Shown here: piece after piece, positions 1 through 6,121 of the stretch
Position numbering within the stretch: the first letter of the stretch is position 1
How the letters are laid out: each line of letters opens with the position of its first letter
Origin: an uncultured Fidelibacterota bacterium
GTDB lineage: Bacteria; Fidelibacterota; Fidelibacteria; Fidelibacterales; Fidelibacteraceae
Direction of reading: 5' to 3'
Assembly (NCBI GenBank): GCA_937862595.1
Contig: CALMFL010000282.1
Span: 1 to 13,371 of the forward strand
DNA: 13,371 nucleotides
The notes under the pieces: generated by a model
The model's input: only the letters and a program-made list of their open reading frames with translations
What the model was told of the DNA's origin: nothing
The model's database searches: none
Translations under genes and position numbers: made by a program

Positions 1-161
1 CTCCAAATATTGGGCCCATTGTAGTATGTGGCAGGACTTAAAGGATATTCCCAGGTATCAGAAGGGTCGCTTTCAAAACTTTGTTGTTTGAGGATCTCTG
101 CAGAGAGCGATGTCAGCAGTGCAAGCGTCAGTGCAAGGAGAGTAGGAATTTTAGTTTTCAT
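1..161 (-). CDS. Secreted protein of unknown function, N-terminal fragment
   Basis: This is the first 53 codons of a gene that runs off the left edge. The ATG at 161 follows an AGGA ribosome binding site (minus strand, 170-167) with good spacing. Residues 1-21 form a classic Sec signal peptide: basic MKTK, a hydrophobic run rich in Leu/Ala/Thr, and a probable signal peptidase I site after Ser-Leu-Ser-Ala at residue 21. The mature part begins with charged and polar residues (residues 22-35) followed by an aromatic-rich stretch. I do not recognise a family. This opening resembles large secreted or surface proteins of FCB-type bacteria, but that is an impression only. The codon content is more AT-rich than the rest of the window. 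A candidate promoter and an inverted repeat lie immediately upstream. Confidence 0.75.
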   Translation of the reverse strand, partial: MKTKIPTLLALTLALLTSLSAEILKQQSFESDPSDTWEYPLSPATYYNGPNIW

Positions 162-166
162 GTTTT

Positions 167-194
167 TCCTAAATTTATGAATTAAAATTTAGGA
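167..194 (-). repeat. Perfect 10-bp inverted repeat covering the SD of the secreted-protein gene
   Basis: Arms 167-176 (TCCTAAATTT) and 185-194 (AAATTTAGGA) are exact reverse complements separated by 8 bases. On the minus strand the AGGA of the downstream arm is the Shine-Dalgarno sequence of the ATG at 161. As RNA it could form a 10-bp, mostly A-U stem hiding the ribosome binding site. As DNA it could be an operator overlapping the transcription start. The pairing is seen directly; the function is inferred. Confidence 0.6.
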
Positions 195-223
195 TATATA
201 TGGATAATTTGGATATTTTGCAA
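195..223 (-). promoter_or_regulatory. Candidate sigma-70-type promoter for the secreted-protein gene
   Basis: On the minus strand a TTGCAA hexamer (223-218) and a TATATA hexamer (200-195) are separated by exactly 17 bases, in AT-rich DNA directly upstream of the gene starting at 161. Each hexamer matches four of six consensus bases. Transcription would start near 188, inside the inverted repeat at 167-194. In AT-rich DNA such matches arise by chance, so confidence is low. Confidence 0.3.
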
Positions 224-404
224 GTAATAAATATAAAATTATCGGCTATCTGACAATATGATTTAAACTATTGTAAAACATAGGTACAAGAGGATGTTTG
301 GGATTAGAAAATTTTACTTAAGCTATTGTTTTTACAAGTCACATCGAGAAATAATTCAAGCCCGGCTTTAATGAACGCTGTTTTGGTTTACGATCATTGA
401 GAAA

Positions 405-440
405 TAAAAAAGCGGTATCTCACAGACAACAGATAATCGC
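405..440 (-). terminator. Probable intrinsic terminator of fprA
   Basis: Reading the minus strand 19 bases past the fprA stop codon, GCG-AT-TATCT (440-431) can pair with AGATA-C-CGC (420-412). This gives a 5-bp and a 3-bp helix separated by a small internal loop, closed by a 10-base loop. A run of six Ts (411 to about 406) follows directly. Position, hairpin and T-run fit a Rho-independent terminator. The stem is imperfect, hence moderate confidence. Confidence 0.5.
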
Positions 441-458
441 CGAAAAAATCTCTTTTGA

Positions 459-1652
459 TCACAGACTCGCTTTTGCAATTTCCACGCCATAGTCCATGGC
501 GCGCTTCTGCGCCTCCCGGTCGGGATTCCAGAGATTCTTCAAGCCCTCGTCCATCAGGTCGAAGCCGGCGTCTTCCATCATGTCTTTCAGGACTTTGGGG
601 GATTCCCCGCTCCAGCCGTAGCATCCGAAGGTGGCGGCTTTTTTATTCCTGAACTTGAGTCCTTTCATCATGTGAATAAAACCGGCGACCGGATGCAGAA
701 CGCTGTTGGCGATCGTCGGAGAACCGATCACGACCATTTTGGATTTGAATACTTCGGTGATCACGTCATTATGGTCGGTATGGGCAAGAGGGTAAATTTT
801 TACCGTCACGTCGGGGTCGGCTGAGCGGATGCCCTCGGCGATCTTTTCCGCCAGTGTTTTCGTGCCGTTCCACATGGTATCGTACAGGACCGTTATCTGG
901 TTCTCCCGGTAATCGTTTGCCCATTCGGCGTACTTCCGAATGATCTGCCCGGGATCGTCGCGCCAGATCACGCCGTGGCTCGTTGCGATCATGTCGATGG
1001 GCAGGTTCAGCGATAAAACTTCGTCGAGTTTACGTCTCAGGATCTTGCTGAAGGGCGTCAGGATGTTTGCATAATATTTGATGCATTCTTCGAAAAGTTC
1101 ACATTGATCTACGAGATCGTTATAAAGCTTGTCCGTGGCATAATGCTGCCCGAAGGCGTCATTGCTGAAGAGGATATTGTCTCCGCTCAGGTAGGACGCC
1201 ATGCTGTCCGGCCAGTGCAGCATGGACATTTTGACAAAGATCAGTTCCTTGCCGTTGCCGAGATCCAGCTTGTCCCCGGTGTCGACGACGTGAAAATCCC
1301 AGTCCTGATGGTATTGCCCTTTCAGGGATTTCACCGCGTGCGCCGTGCAGTATATCGGCGTATCGGGAATATGCTTCATCAGTTCCGGCAGGGCGCCGCT
1401 GTGGTCGACCTCTCCGTGATTAACGACAATATAATCGATCTTCTTCAGGTCGGTCGCCATAGCGAGATTTTCTACAAATTCCGCAGCATAGGGTTCCCAA
1501 ACGGTATCGATCAGGACGGTTTTTTCTTCCCGGATCAGATAGGCGTTATAGGTGGAACCCTTATGGGTGGAATAATCGTCGCCATGGAATTTGCGAAGGT
1601 CCCAGTCCACCTTCCCGACCCACCACACATTGTTTTTAATGTTCTTTTTCAT
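459..1652 (-). CDS. fprA: Class A flavodiiron protein (FprA-type oxygen/NO reductase)
   Basis: This encodes a 397-residue soluble cytoplasmic protein of typical class A length. The N-terminal half (about 30-250) is a metallo-beta-lactamase-like domain with a complete set of di-iron ligands: H79-x-E81-x-D83-H84, H146, D165 and H226, the same pattern and spacing as Moorella FprA. The C-terminal half (about 254-395) is a flavodoxin domain with an FMN phosphate loop (YDTMWNGT, 257-264), a second loop (SPTIANSV, 311-318) and a third (GCYGWSGE, 343-350). There is no C-terminal rubredoxin or flavin reductase extension. The family reduces O2 to water and/or NO to N2O, drawing electrons from rubredoxin, F420H2 or similar donors. 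No donor gene is visible here. AAAGGA precedes the ATG at 1652. The ferredoxin-fused aldo/keto reductase lies 66 bases upstream on the same strand. The choice between O2 and NO as substrate cannot be read from the sequence. Confidence 0.95.
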   Translation of the reverse strand: MKKNIKNNVWWVGKVDWDLRKFHGDDYSTHKGSTYNAYLIREEKTVLIDTVWEPYAAEFVENLAMATDLKKIDYIVVNHGEVDHSGALPELMKHIPDTPIYCTAHAVKSLKGQYHQDWDFHVVDTGDKLDLGNGKELIFVKMSMLHWPDSMASYLSGDNILFSNDAFGQHYATDKLYNDLVDQCELFEECIKYYANILTPFSKILRRKLDEVLSLNLPIDMIATSHGVIWRDDPGQIIRKYAEWANDYRENQITVLYDTMWNGTKTLAEKIAEGIRSADPDVTVKIYPLAHTDHNDVITEVFKSKMVVIGSPTIANSVLHPVAGFIHMMKGLKFRNKKAATFGCYGWSGESPKVLKDMMEDAGFDLMDEGLKNLWNPDREAQKRAMDYGVEIAKASL

Positions 1653-1718
1653 CGCGCATCCTTTCTTGTTTTATTCCGGCAAACGGAGCATAACACGTTC
1701 AATAAACACGCGCTCTTG

Positions 1719-2858
1719 TCAACAGCCGAATTTTTCAACAATGAGTTCCATTGTTTCCGGAATGGGCAGATGCTGAGGGCATTTTTCAAGGCATTCGCCG
1801 CAGGCGATGCAGAGCGAGGCCTGTTTTCCCTTGGACGCGACCAGAAGCTTATACAGGCGTTTGCCCTCATCCCAGTTGTTGATCATGGACCCGAGGTTCA
1901 GGTACTGGAATGAGCCCGGAATATCCACGTCGTGCGGACAGGGCATGCAGTAGCCGCATCCGGTGCAATTGATCACGATGCGGTCATGGTAGAGGTCCCG
2001 GATCTTTTTCATGTGCGCTTTTGTCGCAGGGTCCAGCGTGCCGATGCCGGACCGGTCCGCGATCTGAAGGTTCTCGGTCACGTGAGCCGGTTCCGTCATG
2101 CCGCTGAGCACGATCCCGACTTCCGGCTGGTCCCAGAGCCAGCTTAGGGCCCAGTCCGCCGGACTGCGCCGCGGCTGCAGCTCGTTCCAGGCGTCCCGGA
2201 TGTTTTCGGGGATGTTATGGGTCAGTCCGCCGCCGCGCAGGGGCTCCATGATCACCACGCCCATGCCGAGGGATGAAGCCAGCCGGAGCCCTTTGACCCC
2301 GGCCTGATAGGTCTCGTCGATGAAATTATAGTGGATCTGGCAGAAATCCCAGGGGTAGAACAGCAGGATCTCCTCAAAAACGGGATAGTCGTCATGAAAG
2401 GAAAATCCGATGTGGCGGATCCTGCCGTCCGCTTTGGCGCGTTCGATGAAGTCGGCGACCCCGTTCTCGCGAACGACCTTCCAGCTGTCCCGGTTCAGGG
2501 CGTGCAGCAGATAGAAATCGATATGGTCCGTCCCCAGTTTTTCGAGCTGACTGTTCAGGAAGGTGTCCATGTCGCCGCGCGAGCGCACGAGGTAGCAGGG
2601 GAGCTTTGTCGCCAGGTGAACCTTTTCGCGATAGCCGTCCCGCAGGGCCCGCGCGACCAGGGGCTCGCTGTTCCCGCCGTGATAGCCCCAGGCGGTATCG
2701 ACATAGTTGACGCCGCCGTCGATGGCCTGGCGGATCAGAGCGATCGCCTTCGCTTCATCGATGCGGTTCATGTCGCCGTCGAGGACGGGCAAACGCATAC
2801 AGCCCATGCCCAGTGCGGATAATTTTTTTCCTGTTTTACCAAAATCTCTGTATTTCAT
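1719..2858 (-). CDS. Aldo/keto reductase fused to a C-terminal 2[4Fe-4S] ferredoxin domain
   Basis: This is a 379-residue cytosolic oxidoreductase. Residues 1-275 are an aldo/keto reductase TIM barrel with the catalytic tetrad D54, Y59, K85 and H119. Residues 290-379 form a bacterial ferredoxin-like domain. Its first motif is C298-x2-C301-x2-C304-x2-C307-P, with an unusual final spacing of two. The second is C350-x2-C353-x2-C356-x3-C360-P. Both motifs supply four cysteines, so two clusters are plausible. This architecture is widespread in anaerobes; physiological substrates are mostly unknown, and the clusters suggest electron transfer between NAD(P)H and a ferredoxin-type partner. The start at 2858 gives the canonical opening with a conserved Leu-Gly-Met-Gly strand, and GGGG lies about 10 bases upstream. 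The adjacent fprA (66 bases downstream, same strand) is a possible electron-transfer partner, but that is inference from proximity. Confidence 0.93.
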   Translation of the reverse strand: MKYRDFGKTGKKLSALGMGCMRLPVLDGDMNRIDEAKAIALIRQAIDGGVNYVDTAWGYHGGNSEPLVARALRDGYREKVHLATKLPCYLVRSRGDMDTFLNSQLEKLGTDHIDFYLLHALNRDSWKVVRENGVADFIERAKADGRIRHIGFSFHDDYPVFEEILLFYPWDFCQIHYNFIDETYQAGVKGLRLASSLGMGVVIMEPLRGGGLTHNIPENIRDAWNELQPRRSPADWALSWLWDQPEVGIVLSGMTEPAHVTENLQIADRSGIGTLDPATKAHMKKIRDLYHDRIVINCTGCGYCMPCPHDVDIPGSFQYLNLGSMINNWDEGKRLYKLLVASKGKQASLCIACGECLEKCPQHLPIPETMELIVEKFGC

Positions 2859-2913
2859 TTTATTCCCCGTTAAATGTCAAATTAGTCGGTATGCCCTATG
2901 CCGCTTTCAAAGA

Positions 2914-2927
2914 CGCGATGCATCGCG
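2914..2927 (-). terminator. Short GC palindrome downstream of the DUF1893 gene, possible weak terminator
   Basis: The 14-base palindrome CGCGATGCATCGCG lies just past the DUF1893 stop codon (2933-2931) and before the next minus-strand gene. As RNA it forms a 5-bp G-C-rich stem with a 4-base loop. Only TCTTT follows it, not a real T-run. It may attenuate transcription rather than end it, and it could equally be a protein-binding dyad for the reductase gene. Confidence 0.25.
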
Positions 2928-2930
2928 CCC

Positions 2931-3368
2931 TTAGGTTGATCGTAAGGAGTTCAATTTTTCCGATAAGACCGTAAAAGCTTTTTCCCGATCGTTGACGTTT
3001 AGCACCGCTTCTTCCATCGGGCACATGCCGTCCTGCGTGCGGTTTATGATGAACGCGGTGCTTTTATCAAACATCAGGTTAAGGTTGAGGTTGAAAGATG
3101 CGTCAATGGCATGCTGGCTTGCAAGAGGAGTATAGACTTCCTTGGCTTTAATATAGGCCGCCAGCATGAGCGCCGCTTTTCCAACCACGCGGTCGGCGAT
3201 GCTGCAGCCGGCAAAAATCTCGCGGGGATACTGCTCCAGTGCATCGAAAAAAGGCTGAATGCCTTTCTTTGAAGATGTAAAAAGAACTTTGCCGTTTTTG
3301 ACGATGACAAAGACAGCGCCCTCCCGGCCCAGAAGATTTTTTGCGATTTGAATGTCGGACTTGTCCAT
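2931..3368 (-). CDS. DUF1893 (TM1506-like) protein
   Basis: A 145-residue cytosolic protein whose whole length matches the DUF1893 family pattern. It has an N-terminal helix (DIQIAKNLL, 5-13), a strand pair V(I)VK-NGKVLFTS (21-32), the block C55-SIADRVVGKAALML (55-69) and the C-terminal signature INRTQDGMCPMEEAVLN (108-124) with conserved C116. As I recall, the Thermotoga TM1506 structure has a cytidine-deaminase-like fold without the standard zinc ligands; no activity is established. I place the start at the ATG at 3368 because family similarity begins there. The same frame stays open upstream to a TTG at 3479, but those 37 extra residues look non-coding and contain the repeat at 3455-3482. 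The chosen ATG lacks a Shine-Dalgarno sequence (an AT-rich run precedes it), unlike its neighbours. It diverges from the mntP gene. Confidence 0.85.
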   Translation of the reverse strand: MDKSDIQIAKNLLGREGAVFVIVKNGKVLFTSSKKGIQPFFDALEQYPREIFAGCSIADRVVGKAALMLAAYIKAKEVYTPLASQHAIDASFNLNLNLMFDKSTAFIINRTQDGMCPMEEAVLNVNDREKAFTVLSEKLNSLRST

Positions 3369-3454
3369 ATAAAAGAATAAAAATAAATCGGGATGATAAC
3401 AAGCATATGATTTACTTTTGTTTTCGGTACGCCGGGGACAGATGTCAAAAATCG

Positions 3455-3482
3455 TCAATTGTCCTTTCTCAATTGTCAATTA
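3455..3482. repeat. Degenerate heptanucleotide tandem repeat, four units
   Basis: In the divergent region between the DUF1893 gene and mntP, four consecutive heptads read TCAATTG, TCCTTTC, TCAATTG and TCAATTA. Units 1 and 3 are identical, unit 4 differs at its last base and unit 2 is degenerate. Each good unit contains the palindrome CAATTG. The last units supply the TTGTCA hexamer of the candidate mntP promoter. Confidence 0.6.
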
Positions 3483-3501
3483 GCATTTATTCCCTTAAAT
3501 T
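3473..3501 (+). promoter_or_regulatory. Candidate sigma-70-type promoter for the mntP unit
   Basis: TTGTCA (3473-3478) and TAAATT (3496-3501) are separated by exactly 17 bases. They match five and four of the six consensus bases. Transcription would start near 3508, leaving a leader of about 20 bases that holds only the AAGGGAG ribosome binding site (3518-3524). That leader is far too short for a manganese (yybP-ykoY) riboswitch. Confidence 0.4.
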
Positions 3502-3527
3502 CCACGTGAACATCAACAAGGGAGCCC

Positions 3528-4097
3528 ATGCTTTCACTTTTCACCCTGCTCGGAATTGCGGTCGGCCTGGCGATGGACGCCTTTGCGGTCTCGATCTGTT
3601 ACGGCTGCGGCCTGCAAAAATTCAGCCTGAAGGTCATGCTGTGGGTCGCCGGGGCCTTCGCCTTTTTCCAGGGGGCCATGACCTTGCTGGGCTGGCTTGC
3701 CGGCAGCGCCTTTTCGGCCCATATCCAGGCGTTTGATCATTATGTCGCCTTCGGACTTCTCGCTGCCATCGGCGTGAAAATGATCTGGGAGGCCTTCGCC
3801 GGGAGCGATTCCTGCGAGGTGGTGGATCCCGGGGCGATCAACGTGAAGCGGCTGTTGCTGCTTTCCGTGGCGACCAGCATCGACGCCCTGGCCGTCGGAC
3901 TGAGTTTCGCCCTGCTTGAGGTGAAGATCCTCATGCCTTCCCTGATCATTGCGGGCGTTACGCTGCTGTTCTCGATGACGGGCGTCAAGGCCGGGCACGG
4001 ATTGAAGAAGATCCTCGGACGAAAGGTCGAGATCGCGGGCGGGATCATCCTGATCCTGATCGGCGCTCAGATCCTGATCACTCATTTACGCGCATAA
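3528..4097 (+). CDS. mntP: MntP-family manganese efflux pump
   Basis: A 189-residue inner-membrane protein of the MntP (formerly DUF204) family, at the usual length. It shows the internal duplication of the family: about six hydrophobic segments (near 2-22, 36-60, 70-90, 108-130, 134-152, 168-187) and two equivalent motifs, A15-M16-D17-A-F-A-V-S and S117-I118-D119-A-L-A-V-G. The two aspartates are the family's essential membrane acidic residues. The block GVKMIWE (82-88) and the terminal GGIILILIGAQIL are also typical. The family exports Mn2+ and protects against manganese excess. The ATG is preceded by AAGGGAG at short spacing. It is the first gene of a probable three-gene unit, with an 11-base gap to the peptidase gene. 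No riboswitch is visible; regulation, if any, would act at the promoter region overlapping the heptad repeat. Confidence 0.92.
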   Translation: MLSLFTLLGIAVGLAMDAFAVSICYGCGLQKFSLKVMLWVAGAFAFFQGAMTLLGWLAGSAFSAHIQAFDHYVAFGLLAAIGVKMIWEAFAGSDSCEVVDPGAINVKRLLLLSVATSIDALAVGLSFALLEVKILMPSLIIAGVTLLFSMTGVKAGHGLKKILGRKVEIAGGIILILIGAQILITHLRA

Positions 4098-4108
4098 AAG
4101 GAGATAAA

Positions 4109-6082
4109 ATGAAGAAAACAGTTCAAGCGGACGATATTTACCGTCTGGCCTTCGTATCGGACCCGCAGATCACCCCCAAGGGGGACCGGATCATCTATGT
4201 AAAAAAACAAGCGGATAAAAAAGATCTCTGCTATTATTCCAACCTGCAGAGCATTCACGTGCCCAGCAAGATCGACACCGCTTTTACGGCCGAAGGGAAA
4301 CACCTCGACATGATGCCGCGAATCAATCCCAACGGACGGTATCTGGCCTTTGTGCGGATCAAGGACGGCACGCCGTCCCTCCGCAGCATCAGCATGTACG
4401 GCGGGGAATCCAAAGAACTGACCGAACTTCCCCGGGGAGAAATCAGGAACATGCAATTCTCACCCGACGGAAAACAGCTGGCGCTCCTGTTCGCAAAGAC
4501 CCGGGAAAGCATCCCCTTCGAAAAGGACAAAAAGAAAGAACCCGTGTGCCGGGAGATCACGAGCCTGCTTTACCGCATGGACGGTCATGGCTTCTACGAT
4601 GAAGAAGCCGCGCAGATCTATGTGATGCGCGCGTCCGGCGGAAGCCTGAAAAAGATCACGGACTGTCCCTTCGACATCGCTCGCTTCGCCTGGTCCTCGG
4701 ACAGCGGGACGATCGCCTACACGACCGTGGACCATGCGTTCCCCGACATGCATCTGGAAGAAGAGGATATTTTTCTGCTGAAGGTCGACGACCTTCAGGT
4801 GTCGAAGCTGACAAAACCGGCCGGTCCCGTGGGGTTCCTGCGTTTTTCGCCGGATGACAGGACCCTCTATTTCAACGGACATTTCAATCCGAATTACAGC
4901 TGGGGCGCCGACAATATGGATCTGCACGCGATCGATCTGACGAGTGGAAAGATCACGAACCTGAGCGGATCCCTGGACCGCACGACCGAGATGCTGACGC
5001 TGGGGGATATCACGCCGTCCTTTGTCTCCCAGTCCCCGGTGATCTCGGACAAGGCCCTGCTCTTCACGATCTCGACCGCGGGCGGCAATCCCCTGTATTC
5101 CCTGGACCTTGAGACGAAAAGCCTCGAACCGGTGCTGGAGGGACCCGAATGCGTGATCTCGTACAGCGCGTCCGCGGATGCCCGGCACATCGCCATCCAT
5201 CTGGCGCAGCTGGAACGCCCCGATGAGATCTGGTGCCTGGAACTGGGCGAAGAAAAGCATCTTGTCAGGATGAGCTTTGCGAACGACAAATACCTGGAGA
5301 AGCTCGATTTTACGATACCCGAGGTCCTTACCGTAAAAACGAAGGAGGCGGACATCCAGGCCTTTGTGCAGCTGCCTCCGGACTTCGACAAAACGAAGAC
5401 CTATCCCCTGATCCTCAATATACACGGCGGTCCCCGCACGCAGTACGGATACACCTGGTTCCACGAAATGCATACCTTTGCCGCGCAGGGCTACGTCGTG
5501 GCCTATTCCAATCCCCGCGGTTCGCAGGGCTTCGGAAAAGCCTTTGCGGACGCCATTACGGGCAAGTGGGGCCAGCCGGCCTTCGATGACCTGATGGCCG
5601 TTGTCGACGCCCTTGCGGAGCGCCCGTACATTGATCCGGACCGCCTTTACGTTACCGGCGGCAGTTACGGGGGCTATATGACCAACTGGGTCGTCACGCA
5701 GACGAAACGCTTTCGCGCCGCCGTGACCCAGCGCTCCATCAGCGATCTCGGCACCTTTTTCGGGACCTCCGATATCGGCTGGGACCTGGTCGGCGAGTTC
5801 AAGGGAACGCCGTGGGAAAAGCCCGAAAATTATGCGCGCTGGTCGCCGCTCACCTATATCAACCGGATCGAGACCCCGCTGATGTTCATTCATTCCGAGA
5901 ACGACCTGCGCTGTCCCATGGAACAGGCGGAGCGTCTGTACGCGCCGCTGCGTTATATGGGCAGGGACGTCAAGCTGGTGCGTTTTCCCGAATCGTCGCA
6001 CGGGCTCAGCCGCGGAGGAAGGCCGGACCGCCGCGTTAAACGCCTGGAGTTGATCCTGGAATGGTTCGGAAATCACGCATAA
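4109..6082 (+). CDS. S9 family (prolyl oligopeptidase / acylaminoacyl-peptidase type) serine peptidase
   Basis: A 657-residue protein, the normal length for bacterial S9C-type peptidases. Residues 1 to about 395 form a beta-propeller with repeated WD40/PD40-like pieces such as FSPDGKQLALLF (117-128), WSSDSGTIAYT (195-205) and FSPDDRTLYFNG (246-257). Residues 405-657 are the alpha/beta-hydrolase domain with the oxyanion-region HGGP (439-442) and the triad S519 in GGSYGGYM, D599 in SENDLRCP and H631 in SSHGLSRGG. Family members cleave short peptides or remove N-acylated residues; the propeller limits access to small substrates. There is no signal peptide, so it is probably cytosolic and serves peptide turnover. 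A strong AAAGGAG site lies 6 bases before the ATG. It sits 11 bases after mntP and 39 bases before the next gene, which suggests cotranscription, but no functional link is obvious. Exact specificity cannot be told. Confidence 0.93.
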   Translation: MKKTVQADDIYRLAFVSDPQITPKGDRIIYVKKQADKKDLCYYSNLQSIHVPSKIDTAFTAEGKHLDMMPRINPNGRYLAFVRIKDGTPSLRSISMYGGESKELTELPRGEIRNMQFSPDGKQLALLFAKTRESIPFEKDKKKEPVCREITSLLYRMDGHGFYDEEAAQIYVMRASGGSLKKITDCPFDIARFAWSSDSGTIAYTTVDHAFPDMHLEEEDIFLLKVDDLQVSKLTKPAGPVGFLRFSPDDRTLYFNGHFNPNYSWGADNMDLHAIDLTSGKITNLSGSLDRTTEMLTLGDITPSFVSQSPVISDKALLFTISTAGGNPLYSLDLETKSLEPVLEGPECVISYSASADARHIAIHLAQLERPDEIWCLELGEEKHLVRMSFANDKYLEKLDFTIPEVLTVKTKEADIQAFVQLPPDFDKTKTYPLILNIHGGPRTQYGYTWFHEMHTFAAQGYVVAYSNPRGSQGFGKAFADAITGKWGQPAFDDLMAVVDALAERPYIDPDRLYVTGGSYGGYMTNWVVTQTKRFRAAVTQRSISDLGTFFGTSDIGWDLVGEFKGTPWEKPENYARWSPLTYINRIETPLMFIHSENDLRCPMEQAERLYAPLRYMGRDVKLVRFPESSHGLSRGGRPDRRVKRLELILEWFGNHA

Positions 6083-6121
6083 GACACATCGGCCTGCCGG
6101 CCGGCAATGAAAGGAGAGATC

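Larger units (their letters stand above)
162..458. other. AT-rich intergenic region without a supportable gene
   Basis: This 297-base stretch separates the secreted-protein start (161) from the fprA stop codon (459). It is clearly AT-richer than the rest of the window. It holds the inverted repeat and candidate promoter at 167-223 and the probable fprA terminator at 405-440. In 224-404 I see no coding signal, tRNA-like fold or strong hairpin. Confidence 0.6.

Noticed and set aside
1694..1722. Perfect TTGACA hexamer (minus strand, 1722-1717) as the -35 box of an fprA promoter
   Set aside because: No acceptable -10 hexamer occurs at 16-18 bases; the nearest candidates are at 12 and 24 bases, so the match is probably chance.
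3369..3527. Possible manganese (yybP-ykoY) riboswitch upstream of mntP
   Set aside because: The expected paired elements and conserved loops could not be found, and the candidate promoter leaves a leader of only about 20 bases.
6095..6106. Palindrome TGCCGGCCGGCA between the peptidase and aldo/keto reductase genes
   Set aside because: It is short, without a T-run or other copies noticed in the window. It lies within a probable operon, so neither terminator nor repeat element is supported.
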